This document shows positions 10,706 through 18,750 of a DNA stretch of 64,000 bases, in pieces. The translations under genes were made by a program, and so were the position numbers. Source of the stretch: Streptomyces purpureus. GTDB taxonomy: Bacteria; Actinomycetota; Actinomycetes; Streptomycetales; Streptomycetaceae. A model generated the notes under the pieces. It saw only the letters and a program-made list of their open reading frames with translations, made no database searches and was not told the origin of the DNA. The stretch spans positions 1 to 64,000 of the forward strand of contig NZ_BMQQ01000002.1 in NCBI RefSeq assembly GCF_014648195.1. Direction: 5' to 3'. Position 1 is the first letter of the stretch. The number at the start of each line of letters is the position of its first letter.

Positions 10706-11379
10706 CGGACATGCCGGAGCTGCACAGGCGGCTCCTGGCGGATGTGATCGCCCTCGGCTCGCCGTATCCCTTGGTCCTCACCGGCGGCTATGCCGTGAGG
10801 GCACATCGCCTCGTGAACCGTCCCAGCCAGGACCTCGATGTCGCCACCGAGAACCCGGCGCCGATGGCCGACATCGCGGCCGCACTCTGCCGCGGCCTCG
10901 ATGCCCGGGGCTGGGAAGTGCAAGCGCTGGAAACTGCCCCACTATCCGCTCGCTTCATCGTGACCGACCCACTCACCGGGCAGGAATGTGAAGTCGATAT
11001 CCTCAAGGAGATCTTCTGGCGGCCCGTCTCCCAGAGCCCGTACGGGCCCGTCCTGGCGGAGGAGGACGTGATCGGGACCAAGGTCCGAGCCCTTGCCGAC
11101 CGCGGAGCGCCCCGTGATCTGATCGACGTGTTCGCTGCCTCCCGGCGTTGGACGAACTCCGAGCTCGAGGAGTTCGGCCGTCGCCACGCCCGCGGCCGCT
11201 TCGAGCGTGAGGACCTCCAGGCGAACCTCACCGGCGCCGAGTGGACCGATGACGAAGCCTTCGCCGCCTACGGCCTCGACGATGCCACCATCACCGCTCT
11301 TCGCACCTGGGCCGTGGAGTGGGCCGACGACCTCGGGTCCCGCCTCCTCGAAGAGTCCGTTGATCCGGACATCGATTGA
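10702..11379 (+). CDS. Nucleotidyltransferase AbiEii/AbiGii family toxin
   Basis: A 225-residue protein starting at GTG 10702, coupled by four bases to the gene before it. The nucleotidyltransferase signature is visible: LTGGYAVRAH at residues 26-35 supplies the GG motif and QDLDVAT (43-49) the two catalytic acids Asp44 and Asp46; CEVDILKEIFW later adds the third strand with an Asp. The AbiE family acts in type IV toxin-antitoxin and abortive-infection systems, and MenT relatives modify tRNA. The gene sits in a patch with broken genes on its right, fitting an acquired element. An enzyme modifying another substrate is possible. Confidence 0.75.
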   Translation: MTDMPELHRRLLADVIALGSPYPLVLTGGYAVRAHRLVNRPSQDLDVATENPAPMADIAAALCRGLDARGWEVQALETAPLSARFIVTDPLTGQECEVDILKEIFWRPVSQSPYGPVLAEEDVIGTKVRALADRGAPRDLIDVFAASRRWTNSELEEFGRRHARGRFEREDLQANLTGAEWTDDEAFAAYGLDDATITALRTWAVEWADDLGSRLLEESVDPDID

Positions 11380-11562
11380 TCGCAGCCGGGCGAGAACGAA
11401 TCTCCAAGCAGTCCGGCCAGCAGACGCCATTTCAACCCCTCTAGATCAAACGCCTGATCGAGGAGGATGACGCCCCGCAGTCAGCTCGAGATCTGGCAGC
11501 CTTTGGTACCTGCCCCAAGGGCGACGTCGCGCTGCCCTGCCCCCCTTGGAGCGTCAGCTCCT

Positions 11563-12007
11563 TTACTCCGAGAGCCGGGTGGTCGCGCCGAGCCAGCCGA
11601 CCGCTTTCAAGTCACGGATGAGCCACTCATAAGCGAGTGCAGTCGCCGGGCGGGATGAACCCGTCGGCAGTTCGCGATCTTCGTAATGCGGCTGATGGAA
11701 ATTCGTCTTTGATTCGACCGGCCCTCCGGGAAACGGCAAGGTGGGGCCGAACCCGGGCTCGGTCCACAGGGCCAAGTCCACCTCGGGCGGGTCGTTGCGG
11801 CGCCCGGTTGCCCTGGGGACGGAGAGTGTAGAGCAAGCCGCTGTGTGAACCGTCTGTGTCGTCTTCCGGCATGACCACCATGCCCTCGGCTCTCACGGGC
11901 AGCGCGGTGTACAGCCCGAGGGCAGGTCCGAGGGAAGGGAAGTTCAGCTCGACCAGTTGTCGGTAACCGCTGACGGCCTCCCGCAGAATCTGTGCGGCAA
12001 TGCTCAA
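11563..12007 (-). pseudogene. Frameshifted gene of unknown function
   Basis: Protein-like sequence changes frame at about 11805-11812. The first part (minus, from about 12007) reads through SGLLYTLRPQGN and the rest continues in the next frame as GRRNDPPEVDLALWTEPG to a stop at 11563, about 148 residues in all. Both halves have natural composition, and the join occurs in a GC-rich run where a one-base slip is easy. The 5' part may extend upstream through GYSPSLTLS, so the beginning may also be lost. I do not recognise the family. It directly abuts the truncated sigma factor. Confidence 0.5.
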
Positions 12008-12009
12008 GG

Positions 12010-12192
12010 TCAGCGAAGGGGAGTATCCCTGCCAGACCCGTCCGCGCCGTGGCGGACAAGGCGCATCCAGGCTTCCTGGACCACGTCCTCGGCATCGGCG
12101 TGCGAGCCCAGTACGCGGTACGCGACAGCGCGCAGCCGGTCGCGCTGGGCCTCGAACGCCTCGGCCACGAGGCCGGACGGCTGGGCGGTCAC
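12010..12192 (-). pseudogene. Truncated ECF sigma factor (region 2 fragment)
   Basis: GTG at 12192 overlaps the stop of the upstream VOC gene (GTGA). The 60 residues contain a sigma-70 region 2 start: FEAQRDRLRAVAYRVLGS then DAEDVVQEAWMRL, the usual core-binding helix. After HGADGS the similarity ends and a stop follows, where intact SigJ-type factors continue for 200 or more residues with region 4 and an SnoaL-like domain. Pairing of a VOC protein with a downstream sigma factor is common in actinobacteria, so this is an operon whose second gene was cut by a deletion joining it to the frameshifted gene on the left. Confidence 0.65.
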
Positions 12193-12572
12193 GGCTTGAG
12201 CGGCTGACGGAGCGAGATCCGATTGCCGTCCGGGTCCACCGCCTCGATGCGGACCCCGAACGGATAGTCCACGGGTTCGGACTCCTCGAACGTGACGCCG
12301 CGTTGGCGCATGATCTCGAAGTCCTTTCGCAAGTCCGCGGATTCGAGGATCAGCGGACCGGGCGCGCCCGTGCCGCCGGGCTGTCCCGCGGTGGGCGCAT
12401 GCGACCACAGGATGATCTGCACGGGGCTGTCGGGAACTCCGACGGTGAGGAAGCGTCCGTCGGGTCCCGGGAAGTCGAGCTGCTTTTCCAGGCCGAGTCG
12501 CTCGGTGTAGAACTCCAGCGCGCGGTCCTGATCGGTGACGTAGATCGTCACGTACATGATATTGGTCAGCAT
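12189..12572 (-). CDS. VOC-family (glyoxalase/bleomycin-resistance-like) protein
   Basis: A 127-residue single-module VOC protein. The paired beta-alpha-beta-beta-beta halves begin with MYVTIYVTDQDRALEFYTERLG and end with VRIEAVDPDGNRISLRQP, typical of the superfamily; His/Glu metal ligands are not all obvious, so it could bind a ligand instead of catalysing. The start at 12572 has only a weak ribosome site (GAGAACCGG). Its last bases overlap the truncated sigma-factor gene. In intact operons of this type the VOC protein may act with the sigma factor, but the function is unknown. Confidence 0.8.
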   Translation of the reverse strand: MLTNIMYVTIYVTDQDRALEFYTERLGLEKQLDFPGPDGRFLTVGVPDSPVQIILWSHAPTAGQPGGTGAPGPLILESADLRKDFEIMRQRGVTFEESEPVDYPFGVRIEAVDPDGNRISLRQPLKP

Positions 12573-12943
12573 CCGGTTCTCGATTCACTCGTTGGGACGA
12601 CGACCGTTCGTACTCGGCCGTCACACCCAAGACGAATGCCGACGGGAGAAGGTAACAGGACCGGTCCGTCCGAGCGGATACCGTGCGCATGCGGTGGGGC
12701 TTGGACACACGCGTACAGCCCGGCACGCCGAGGGAGATCACGCGAAGGGCGGGGAGTCGACTGAGCAGGTTTGGCCCCAACGGGAGCGCCGCCTGAGGAG
12801 ATTCAAGCTTCTGACCGCGACTCCGCACGCACGCCGAGCCGCCCCGGCTCCGGCTCCGGCGCTCAACATCACCCCTGGCCGGGACGGCCTCTGAGGCCGG
12901 GGCGCGCCGAGCCCCGGTGCGGGGTGTCGGGCCCACGGGGAAT

Positions 12944-12962
12944 TCCCCCTGAATCAGGGGGA
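12944..12962. promoter_or_regulatory. Perfect 19-bp odd palindrome
   Basis: TCCCCCTGA-A-TCAGGGGGA has nine-base arms around a single A. It lies in the 465-base gap 12573-13037, between two minus-strand units, 370 bases upstream of the VOC gene and 29 bases below a strong terminator. It could be an operator for the VOC unit or a second hairpin behind livK. The rest of the gap shows no credible gene. Confidence 0.45.
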
Positions 12963-12990
12963 GCCGAGGGACCGGATCGGCATTCTTCCC

Positions 12991-13026
12991 GGTCCGGATG
13001 CTGACCTGCCGGTCAGCATCCGGACC
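12991..13026 (-). terminator. Strong hairpin terminator of the liv operon
   Basis: GGTCCGGATGCTGACC and GGTCAGCATCCGGACC form a perfect 16-bp stem with a four-base TGCC loop, 11 bases beyond the end of the substrate-binding-protein gene. There is no U tract, as is usual for actinobacterial terminators. Confidence 0.9.
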
Positions 13027-13037
13027 GTCGGGGCGGC

Positions 13038-14294
13038 TCAGCCCTTGGGCAGGGTGTAGGTCTTCGCCGCGGGGACCTCGTGGGCCGGTTCGACGTTCGC
13101 GAGGCCGCCGGGGGCCGTCTTCGCCGGCTTGTGGATGAAGGACTGGTACGTCGCCGGCTTGGCGCGGTCCGAGAAGTTCAGCGGCACTCCGAGCACCGTG
13201 AGCTTGGACTGCTTGCGGTGAGCCGCCGCTATGCCCTCGCGGGTCAGGTCCTTCGCCCGGCAGGCCGCCTTCAGGTCCTCGCCGAGGACACTGATCGCGT
13301 TCCAGCCGCTGACGACACCGGCGTCGAGCAGGTCCTTCGGGTACTTCGCCTTGTAGTCGTCGGCGAGCTTCTTCATCGCCGGGTTGTCGGCGCTGAACGC
13401 CGGGGCGGGGCTCACCACCTGGAGCATCTTCTCCAGGGCGGGGCCGACCGGGGTCGCCAGCAGCTGCGGGGCGAAGCCCGGCGAGCTGGTGAGGACCGGG
13501 ACGGCGAAGCCCGCGGCGGCCGCGGTACCGACCAGGGCGGCCGTCTGGCGCGGGCCGGCGCTGATCAGGATCGCCTTGACGCCGGCCTGCTTGAGGGCGG
13601 TGACCTGGGCGGTCAGGTCCTGGTCGGTGGGCTTGATCTTCTGCCCGACGATGGTCAGCTTCTGGTTCTTGGCCGCGTACGTGGCACCGGCGAGCGCGTT
13701 CTCGCCGTACTCGCCCTCGAAGTAGACGTGGCCGATCTTGTCGCCCGCCTTCAGCTTGGCCGTGCGGACCACGAAGTCGACGCCGTTGATCATGTCGACG
13801 TCATACGTGGAGCCGACCACCTGTACGTACTCGCGGCCCAGCAGGGTGGAGGTCCAGGCCATCGGGAACGTGAGCAGGTGCTTCGACTCCAGCTCCTGTT
13901 GGAGCGAGGACACCACGGGAGAGCCGACCATCTGGGACACCGCGGCCACGTTCGGCTCGGTCTCGGTGAACGCGGACACGGCCTTCTGCACGTCGTAGCC
14001 GTGGTCCTTGACCGTGATCTTGACGGTCCGGCCGCAGATGCCGCCGGAGGCGTTGAGCTGGTCGGCGTACAGCTGCTGGGCGTTGACGATGCTCTTGCCG
14101 AGCGAGGCGTACGGGCCGGTGAGGTCGGTCAGCGCGCCCAGGGTGATGGTCTTGTCCGTCACTCCGGGGCCGGTCTTGATGCCGTCGCTGCCGGCGCTGT
14201 TCGCGTTGGTTCCGCTCTTGGTGCTGCAGGCCGTGGCGCTCAGGGCGAGTGCGGCGATGACGGCTGCGGCCGGGGCAAGTCGGGTGTGTCTCAC
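13038..14294 (-). CDS. livK: ABC importer substrate-binding lipoprotein (branched-chain amino acid type)
   Basis: A 418-residue periplasmic-binding-type-1 (Peripla_BP_6) protein. GTG 14294 follows AAGGAG and overlaps the LivM stop (GTGA). Residues 1-24 form a lipoprotein signal ending in LSATAC, so Cys24 would carry the lipid anchor. The mature protein shows the family opening TITLGALTDLTGPYASLG and the long two-lobed body. It is the last gene of a five-gene operon. Ligands of this family include branched-chain amino acids, urea, amides and aromatic acids; the order here (ATPases first, binding protein last) and lack of urease or amidase neighbours leave the ligand open. Confidence 0.88.
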   Translation of the reverse strand: MRHTRLAPAAAVIAALALSATACSTKSGTNANSAGSDGIKTGPGVTDKTITLGALTDLTGPYASLGKSIVNAQQLYADQLNASGGICGRTVKITVKDHGYDVQKAVSAFTETEPNVAAVSQMVGSPVVSSLQQELESKHLLTFPMAWTSTLLGREYVQVVGSTYDVDMINGVDFVVRTAKLKAGDKIGHVYFEGEYGENALAGATYAAKNQKLTIVGQKIKPTDQDLTAQVTALKQAGVKAILISAGPRQTAALVGTAAAAGFAVPVLTSSPGFAPQLLATPVGPALEKMLQVVSPAPAFSADNPAMKKLADDYKAKYPKDLLDAGVVSGWNAISVLGEDLKAACRAKDLTREGIAAAHRKQSKLTVLGVPLNFSDRAKPATYQSFIHKPAKTAPGGLANVEPAHEVPAAKTYTLPKG

Positions 14295-15562
14295 GAGGTG
14301 TGCTCCTTCGGGGTGGTGCGGGTGCGGAGAGGGAAACGCCGGGTGCGGGGTGAGTCGTCGCCCTTGCGGCGCGGCCGTCTGTGGGCCAGTCCGGCCAGGC
14401 CACCGGGGGCGAAGATCAGGACGAGGACGATCGCGGTGCCGTAGAGATAGCGGGCCGCGTCGCCCGGAGACACGCCCGATCCCGTGGTGCCGGGAGCGGT
14501 GAGCAGGGGCAGGTCGTCGGCGTACTTGGTGAGCAGGTGCGGGATCAGGGCGACGAAGACCGCACCGCAAGCCGCACCGCCGACCGAGCCGAGGCCGCCG
14601 ATGACGATCATCGCGAGGTAGTCGATGGACAGCAGGAGCCCGAAGTGGTCGGGGACGACGCGCTTGAACACCAGGGCCAGCAGGGCACCCGCGGCGCCCG
14701 CGTACATCGAGGAGATGATGAACGCCGAGGCGCGGTAGCGGGTGAGATGGACTCCCATGACGGCCGCGGCGACCTCGCTGTCGCGTACGGCGCCGAGTGC
14801 GCGGCCGGGGCGCCCGCGCAGGAGGTTGCGCGCGGCGAGCCAGGCCACGGCGACCAGGGCCAGGCCGACGTACCACAGGCGCTCCAGCCCGCCGAAGGGG
14901 ACGCCGATGACGGTGAGACCGTCGGGCGAGGTGTCGGTGAAGGAGAAGCCGAGGATGTCCAGCGGCGGTACGGAGCGGCCGTTGAACCCGCCGGTGACAT
15001 GCGGGGCGTTGAGCATCATGTGGTGGCCCAGGAAGACCAGGGCGAGGGTCGCGATGCCCAGGTACATGCCGCGCAGCCGGCCGGAGATGGGGCTGAAAAG
15101 GCCGCCCGCCGCACCAGCGAGGACGATGGCCAGCACGAAGGCGAGCACGGGCGGGAGCCCGAGGCCGTACAGGCTGCTGGAGCCAGTGCCGGACGGCTCG
15201 GACGCCAGCCACACATAGCCGTACGCGCCGACGGCGAGGAAGAAGGCGTGGCCGAGGGAGAGTTGTCCGGTCGTCCCGGAGAGCAGGTTCAGCCCGATGG
15301 CGCCGATGACGGCGGCCATGGCGAACAGGCCCGTCTGGAGCCAGAAGGAGCTGACGTAGAAGGGCAGGGCCAGCAGGACCAGCACGCCTGCGGCAAGGGT
15401 GGCCGCGCGCCGCCCCCGCGGGGAGACCTTGCCGGACCACCTGCCGGGGGCGGACGGGGAATGGGGGGCGGCGGCGGGAGCCGTCACGGTGTCCGTGGGT
15501 TCCGTGGGTTCGGTGGATTCGGCGGATTCGGTGGATTCGGCGGTGGCGCGGGTGTCAGACAC
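14291..15562 (-). CDS. livM: ABC importer permease, LivM type
   Basis: A 423-residue inner-membrane permease with eight or more hydrophobic segments. The family landmarks NLLSGTTGQLSLGHAFFLAVGAYGY and the EAA-like loop RGMYLGIATLA are present. It starts eight bases inside the end of livH. The first 28 residues are unusual: a Ser/Thr/Glu/Pro tract encoded by imperfect nine-base repeats (about 15487-15545) that is absent from ordinary LivM. The last 30 residues are very basic. It pairs with LivH to form the membrane channel. Confidence 0.9.
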   Translation of the reverse strand: MSDTRATAESTESAESTEPTEPTDTVTAPAAAPHSPSAPGRWSGKVSPRGRRAATLAAGVLVLLALPFYVSSFWLQTGLFAMAAVIGAIGLNLLSGTTGQLSLGHAFFLAVGAYGYVWLASEPSGTGSSSLYGLGLPPVLAFVLAIVLAGAAGGLFSPISGRLRGMYLGIATLALVFLGHHMMLNAPHVTGGFNGRSVPPLDILGFSFTDTSPDGLTVIGVPFGGLERLWYVGLALVAVAWLAARNLLRGRPGRALGAVRDSEVAAAVMGVHLTRYRASAFIISSMYAGAAGALLALVFKRVVPDHFGLLLSIDYLAMIVIGGLGSVGGAACGAVFVALIPHLLTKYADDLPLLTAPGTTGSGVSPGDAARYLYGTAIVLVLIFAPGGLAGLAHRRPRRKGDDSPRTRRFPLRTRTTPKEHTS

Positions 15563-16445
15563 GGGTCAGCTCCTTCGATCCGAAGAGACCGGTGGGCCTG
15601 ACCAGGAGCACGAGCACCATCACGAGGTAGGGGGCCACATCGGCGAATCCGGCGCCCAGGACGCTCAGTTCGTTCTGATAGCCGGCGGCCATCGCCGCCG
15701 TGAGGCCGATCACCAGGCTTCCGACGAGCGCGCCGACGGCCGAGTCCATGCCGCCGAGGATCGCCGCGGGGAAGGCACTCAGGGCGATCTGACTGGTCGT
15801 ACGGTCGAGTCCCGGTGCGGGGAAGGCGGCGAGGAACACGGCGGCGACGGCGGCCAGTGCCCCGGCGACGCACCAGGCGATGAGGCGTACCCGGTCCAGC
15901 CGTATCCCCATCAGCGCCGCGGCTTCCGGGTCGGCGGCCGCGGACCGCATGGACAGGCCCCAGCGGGACCAGCGGAAGGCGGCGAAGAAGGCGCCGATGA
16001 CGACGACCGCGACGACGATGCTCGCCATCCGCGCATCGGCGACGGTGATGCTGCCGAGCCGGGTCACATCGGCGCCCCAGGGGTCGCCCATGGTGAGGTA
16101 GTCGGCGCCGACCTGCCGGTTGAGTTCGGTGCTGAGCAGGACGTCCACGCCGATGGTGAGGATCGTCAGCGTGTGGATCTCCGCGCCGCGCAGGCCGCGG
16201 GTGGCCAGGAGCTGCACAAGGCCGGCCAGTGCTGCGGCGAGCGCGGCGCCGACGAGGACGGCGGGGATGAAGCCGATGGCGTCGTGGAGGCGGGCGGTGA
16301 CATAGCCGCCGAAGAGCAGAAGGGAGCCGTGCGCGAAGTTCATGACGCCGGACGCCTTGAAGATCACGACGAAGCCCAGGGCTATCAGCGCGTAGACGGA
16401 GCCGAGCGCGAGTCCGTTGAGGACGGTTTCGGCGAACTTGATCAT
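15555..16445 (-). CDS. livH: ABC importer permease, LivH type
   Basis: A 296-residue permease with about eight membrane helices. It opens with NGLALGSVYALIALGFVVI and continues with GVMNFAHGSLLLFGGY, both characteristic of LivH. The ATG overlaps the LivG stop by four bases (ATGA) and the 3' end overlaps livM by eight. A conserved cytoplasmic segment, AADPEAAALMGI, contacts the ATPase. Length is normal for the family. Confidence 0.92.
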   Translation of the reverse strand: MIKFAETVLNGLALGSVYALIALGFVVIFKASGVMNFAHGSLLLFGGYVTARLHDAIGFIPAVLVGAALAAALAGLVQLLATRGLRGAEIHTLTILTIGVDVLLSTELNRQVGADYLTMGDPWGADVTRLGSITVADARMASIVVAVVVIGAFFAAFRWSRWGLSMRSAAADPEAAALMGIRLDRVRLIAWCVAGALAAVAAVFLAAFPAPGLDRTTSQIALSAFPAAILGGMDSAVGALVGSLVIGLTAAMAAGYQNELSVLGAGFADVAPYLVMVLVLLVRPTGLFGSKELTRV

Positions 16446-17536
16446 GATTCTTCCTCCGAGTCGCGCTCGGTGTCCTTGGCGGGGTCCGAGGCGGCGGCCG
16501 TGGCACGTTCCGGGTCCGGATCGCTGTCCGGTTCGGATGCATCCACCGGCTCGGGTGCCGGGCCGGCTTCTGGCTCGGGTGCCGGGATGGGCTCTGGAGC
16601 GGGTGCCGGACCGGGTTCTGGAGCGGGTGCCGGGCCGGGTTCTGGTTCGCGTGTCGGGCCGGGCTCTGGACCCGGCTCAATTTCCTGGACCGGGGTGCCG
16701 AGATACGCGCTGATGACCGCCGGGTCGTTCTGGATGCGCTCGGGCGGTCCGTCCGCGATGAGCCGGCCGAAGTCGAGCACCGTCACCGAGTCGGCGATCC
16801 GCATGATCAGGCCCATGTCGTGCTCGACGATGAGGATCGAGATCTTCAGGGCGTCACGGACCCGGGCGATCGTCTCGGCCATCGCCGAGCGCTCGGTCGG
16901 GTGCATGCCGGCGACGGGCTCGTCGAGCAGCAGCAACTGCGGCTCCATGCACAGCGCGCGAGCCATTTCCACCCGCTTGCGGTCGCCGTAGGCAAGCCCG
17001 GCGACCGGCTTGTCGAACGCGGGGCCGAGACCCAGGAAGTCGGCGATCTCGGCCGCCCGCTCCCGGTGGCGACGCTGCTCGCGCACCGTGTGCGGCAGTC
17101 GCATCGCGCTCGCCGTGAAGCCCGCCCGGGTCAGCCGGTGGCGGCCGAGCATGAGGTTGTCGGCGACGGTCCCGTGGGTGAGCACGATGTTCTGGAAGGT
17201 GCGGGCGACGCCGAGCTGCGCGATGCGGTGGGGTGCGAGGCGGGTGAGGTCCTTGTCCGCGTACCGGACGCTTCCGGCGGTGGCTCGGTAGACGCCGGAG
17301 ATGACGTTGAAGCAGGTGGACTTGCCCGCGCCGTTGGGGCCGATGAGGGCGTGGATCGTGCCGGGCGGGACCGTGAAGGACAGGTCGTCGAGGGCGACCA
17401 GGCCGGAGAAGCGCACGGTCAGGTTCTCGACCGTGAGGGCCGGGACCGGGTCGGGCCCCGCGTCCGGTCCGGGGGTCGTGGCGCCCTCGGGGGTGGTGGC
17501 GGCCTCGGGGGTATTGGCCGTCGCGTCGACGCTCAT
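16442..17536 (-). CDS. livG: ABC importer ATP-binding protein, LivG type, with long Pro/Glu tail
   Basis: A 364-residue ATPase, about 100 residues longer than usual. The ATP-binding cassette is complete: Walker A GPNGAGKST, the signature region LAYGDRKRVEMARAL, Walker B LLLLDEP and the switch VEHDMGLIM. It begins with a 34-residue Thr/Pro-rich leader and ends, after the normal end near residue 280, with a Pro/Glu/Ala-rich tail of about 80 residues built of PEPGPAPAP-like repeats, encoded by repeats at about 16540-16680. The tail has no known function in this family. ATG 17536 overlaps the livF stop (ATGA). Confidence 0.9.
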   Translation of the reverse strand: MSVDATANTPEAATTPEGATTPGPDAGPDPVPALTVENLTVRFSGLVALDDLSFTVPPGTIHALIGPNGAGKSTCFNVISGVYRATAGSVRYADKDLTRLAPHRIAQLGVARTFQNIVLTHGTVADNLMLGRHRLTRAGFTASAMRLPHTVREQRRHRERAAEIADFLGLGPAFDKPVAGLAYGDRKRVEMARALCMEPQLLLLDEPVAGMHPTERSAMAETIARVRDALKISILIVEHDMGLIMRIADSVTVLDFGRLIADGPPERIQNDPAVISAYLGTPVQEIEPGPEPGPTREPEPGPAPAPEPGPAPAPEPIPAPEPEAGPAPEPVDASEPDSDPDPERATAAASDPAKDTERDSEEES

Positions 17537-18396
17537 CCGTTCCACCTGCCAAGCTCGGTCAGTCCCGGTCCGGTCACGGCCGGAGTGCTCGCGGACGTCG
17601 CGTACGGCGCGTCGGCGTCGGGCGCGCCGCAGCCGGTCCCGTAGCTCTCGCCCAGATACAGCCGCCGCACCTCGTCCGCCGCGGCGAGATCGGCCGAGGC
17701 CCCCTCCAGCCGCACCTGGCCCACGTCCAGCACCGACGCGCGGTCGGACAGTTCCAGCGCCATGGCGGCGTTCTGCTCGACGAGCAGGATCGAGGTCCCC
17801 TGGGCGTTGATCTCGCGGATGATCTCCGCGATGCGCCGGACCATCAGCGGTGCGAGGCCCAGCGAGGGCTCGTCGAGGAGGAGCAGGCGCGGCCCGGCCA
17901 TCAGCGCGCGGCCCATCGCGAGCATCTGCTGCTCTCCGCCGGACATCAGCCCGGCGGCCTGCCGCCGACGTTCGGCCAGTACCGGGAACTGCGTGAAGAC
18001 ACGGTCGCGGTCGGCTCGCAGCTCGGCGCGCGAGCGGCGTGCCGACCCGAGGAACCCGGCCTTGAGGTTGTCCTCCACGGACAGGGCGCCGAAGATCCGC
18101 CGACCCTCGGGCACCTGCACCACCCCCGCGGCGACGGACCGCGTGGCGTCGCCGCGCAGCCGTACGCCGTCGAAGTGCACGGTGCCGCTGTCGACCGTGC
18201 CGCGGTGCAGCGCGAGGGTCCCGGAGACCGCCCGGAGCAGTGTGGACTTGCCCGCGCCGTTGGAGCCGAGCACGGCGACGATCCGGCCCTGCGGGACGGT
18301 CAGCGACACCCCGTGGAGCGCCTGCACGGACCGTCCGTAGCTGACGTGCAGATCGCTGACCCGGAGGGTCCCGGCCTCGGTCTCTGGTGGGCTCAT
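17533..18396 (-). CDS. livF: ABC importer ATP-binding protein, LivF type
   Basis: A 287-residue ATPase and the first gene of the operon livF-livG-livH-livM-livK. Walker A GSNGAGKST, VPEGRRIFG (the LivF Q-loop hallmark), signature LMSGGEQQMLAMGRAL and Walker B LLLLDEPSLGL are all intact. A C-terminal extension of about 50 residues follows the normal end. AAGGAGAACGCC lies before the ATG. All five genes overlap or nearly so, so they are one translational unit. Expression probably starts in the 354-base gap shared with the PucR-type gene on the other strand. Confidence 0.92.
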   Translation of the reverse strand: MSPPETEAGTLRVSDLHVSYGRSVQALHGVSLTVPQGRIVAVLGSNGAGKSTLLRAVSGTLALHRGTVDSGTVHFDGVRLRGDATRSVAAGVVQVPEGRRIFGALSVEDNLKAGFLGSARRSRAELRADRDRVFTQFPVLAERRRQAAGLMSGGEQQMLAMGRALMAGPRLLLLDEPSLGLAPLMVRRIAEIIREINAQGTSILLVEQNAAMALELSDRASVLDVGQVRLEGASADLAAADEVRRLYLGESYGTGCGAPDADAPYATSASTPAVTGPGLTELGRWNG

Positions 18397-18750
18397 CAGG
18401 GCGTTCTCCTTGCTTCTCGGCGAGCGGGCGCCGGACTGGAGCGCTACGGGAACACGGCGGGGGCAGGGCGTCCATGGGCTGGGAACGAGCCGCTGTCAGC
18501 TCCCAGCTGGGGTGCGCCGTGACTGTGAGGGGGCACAATCCGTACCTCCTGCTGTGCGTGGGTCATCACGATTTGGCGGAGGTCCCGCCCCAATGGGTGA
18601 CCGACTGCTTAGCATGTGGATTCCTTGAAGGTGCGCCGCCGCCACACGCCGATCGCCGACCGGTGGAGCACCCGCACCTGCGACCCGCGCAGCACAAGAC
18701 ATGGCGACCCGCCGTGGTGTCCCCGCACGCCCCGTCCGTCTGGAGGGTCC
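18397..18750. other. Divergent promoter region between livF and the PucR-type gene
   Basis: The 354 bases separate divergent starts and contain no convincing gene. The centre (about 18530-18620) is less GC-rich and is the likely site of both promoters. I see no clear long palindrome. A regulator of the liv operon could well be the neighbouring PucR-type protein. Confidence 0.5.

Noticed and set aside
13038..15440. 800-codon frame joining the binding protein with sequence upstream
   Set aside because: The first half is a shadow of LivM; a signal peptide and ribosome site mark the true start at 14294.
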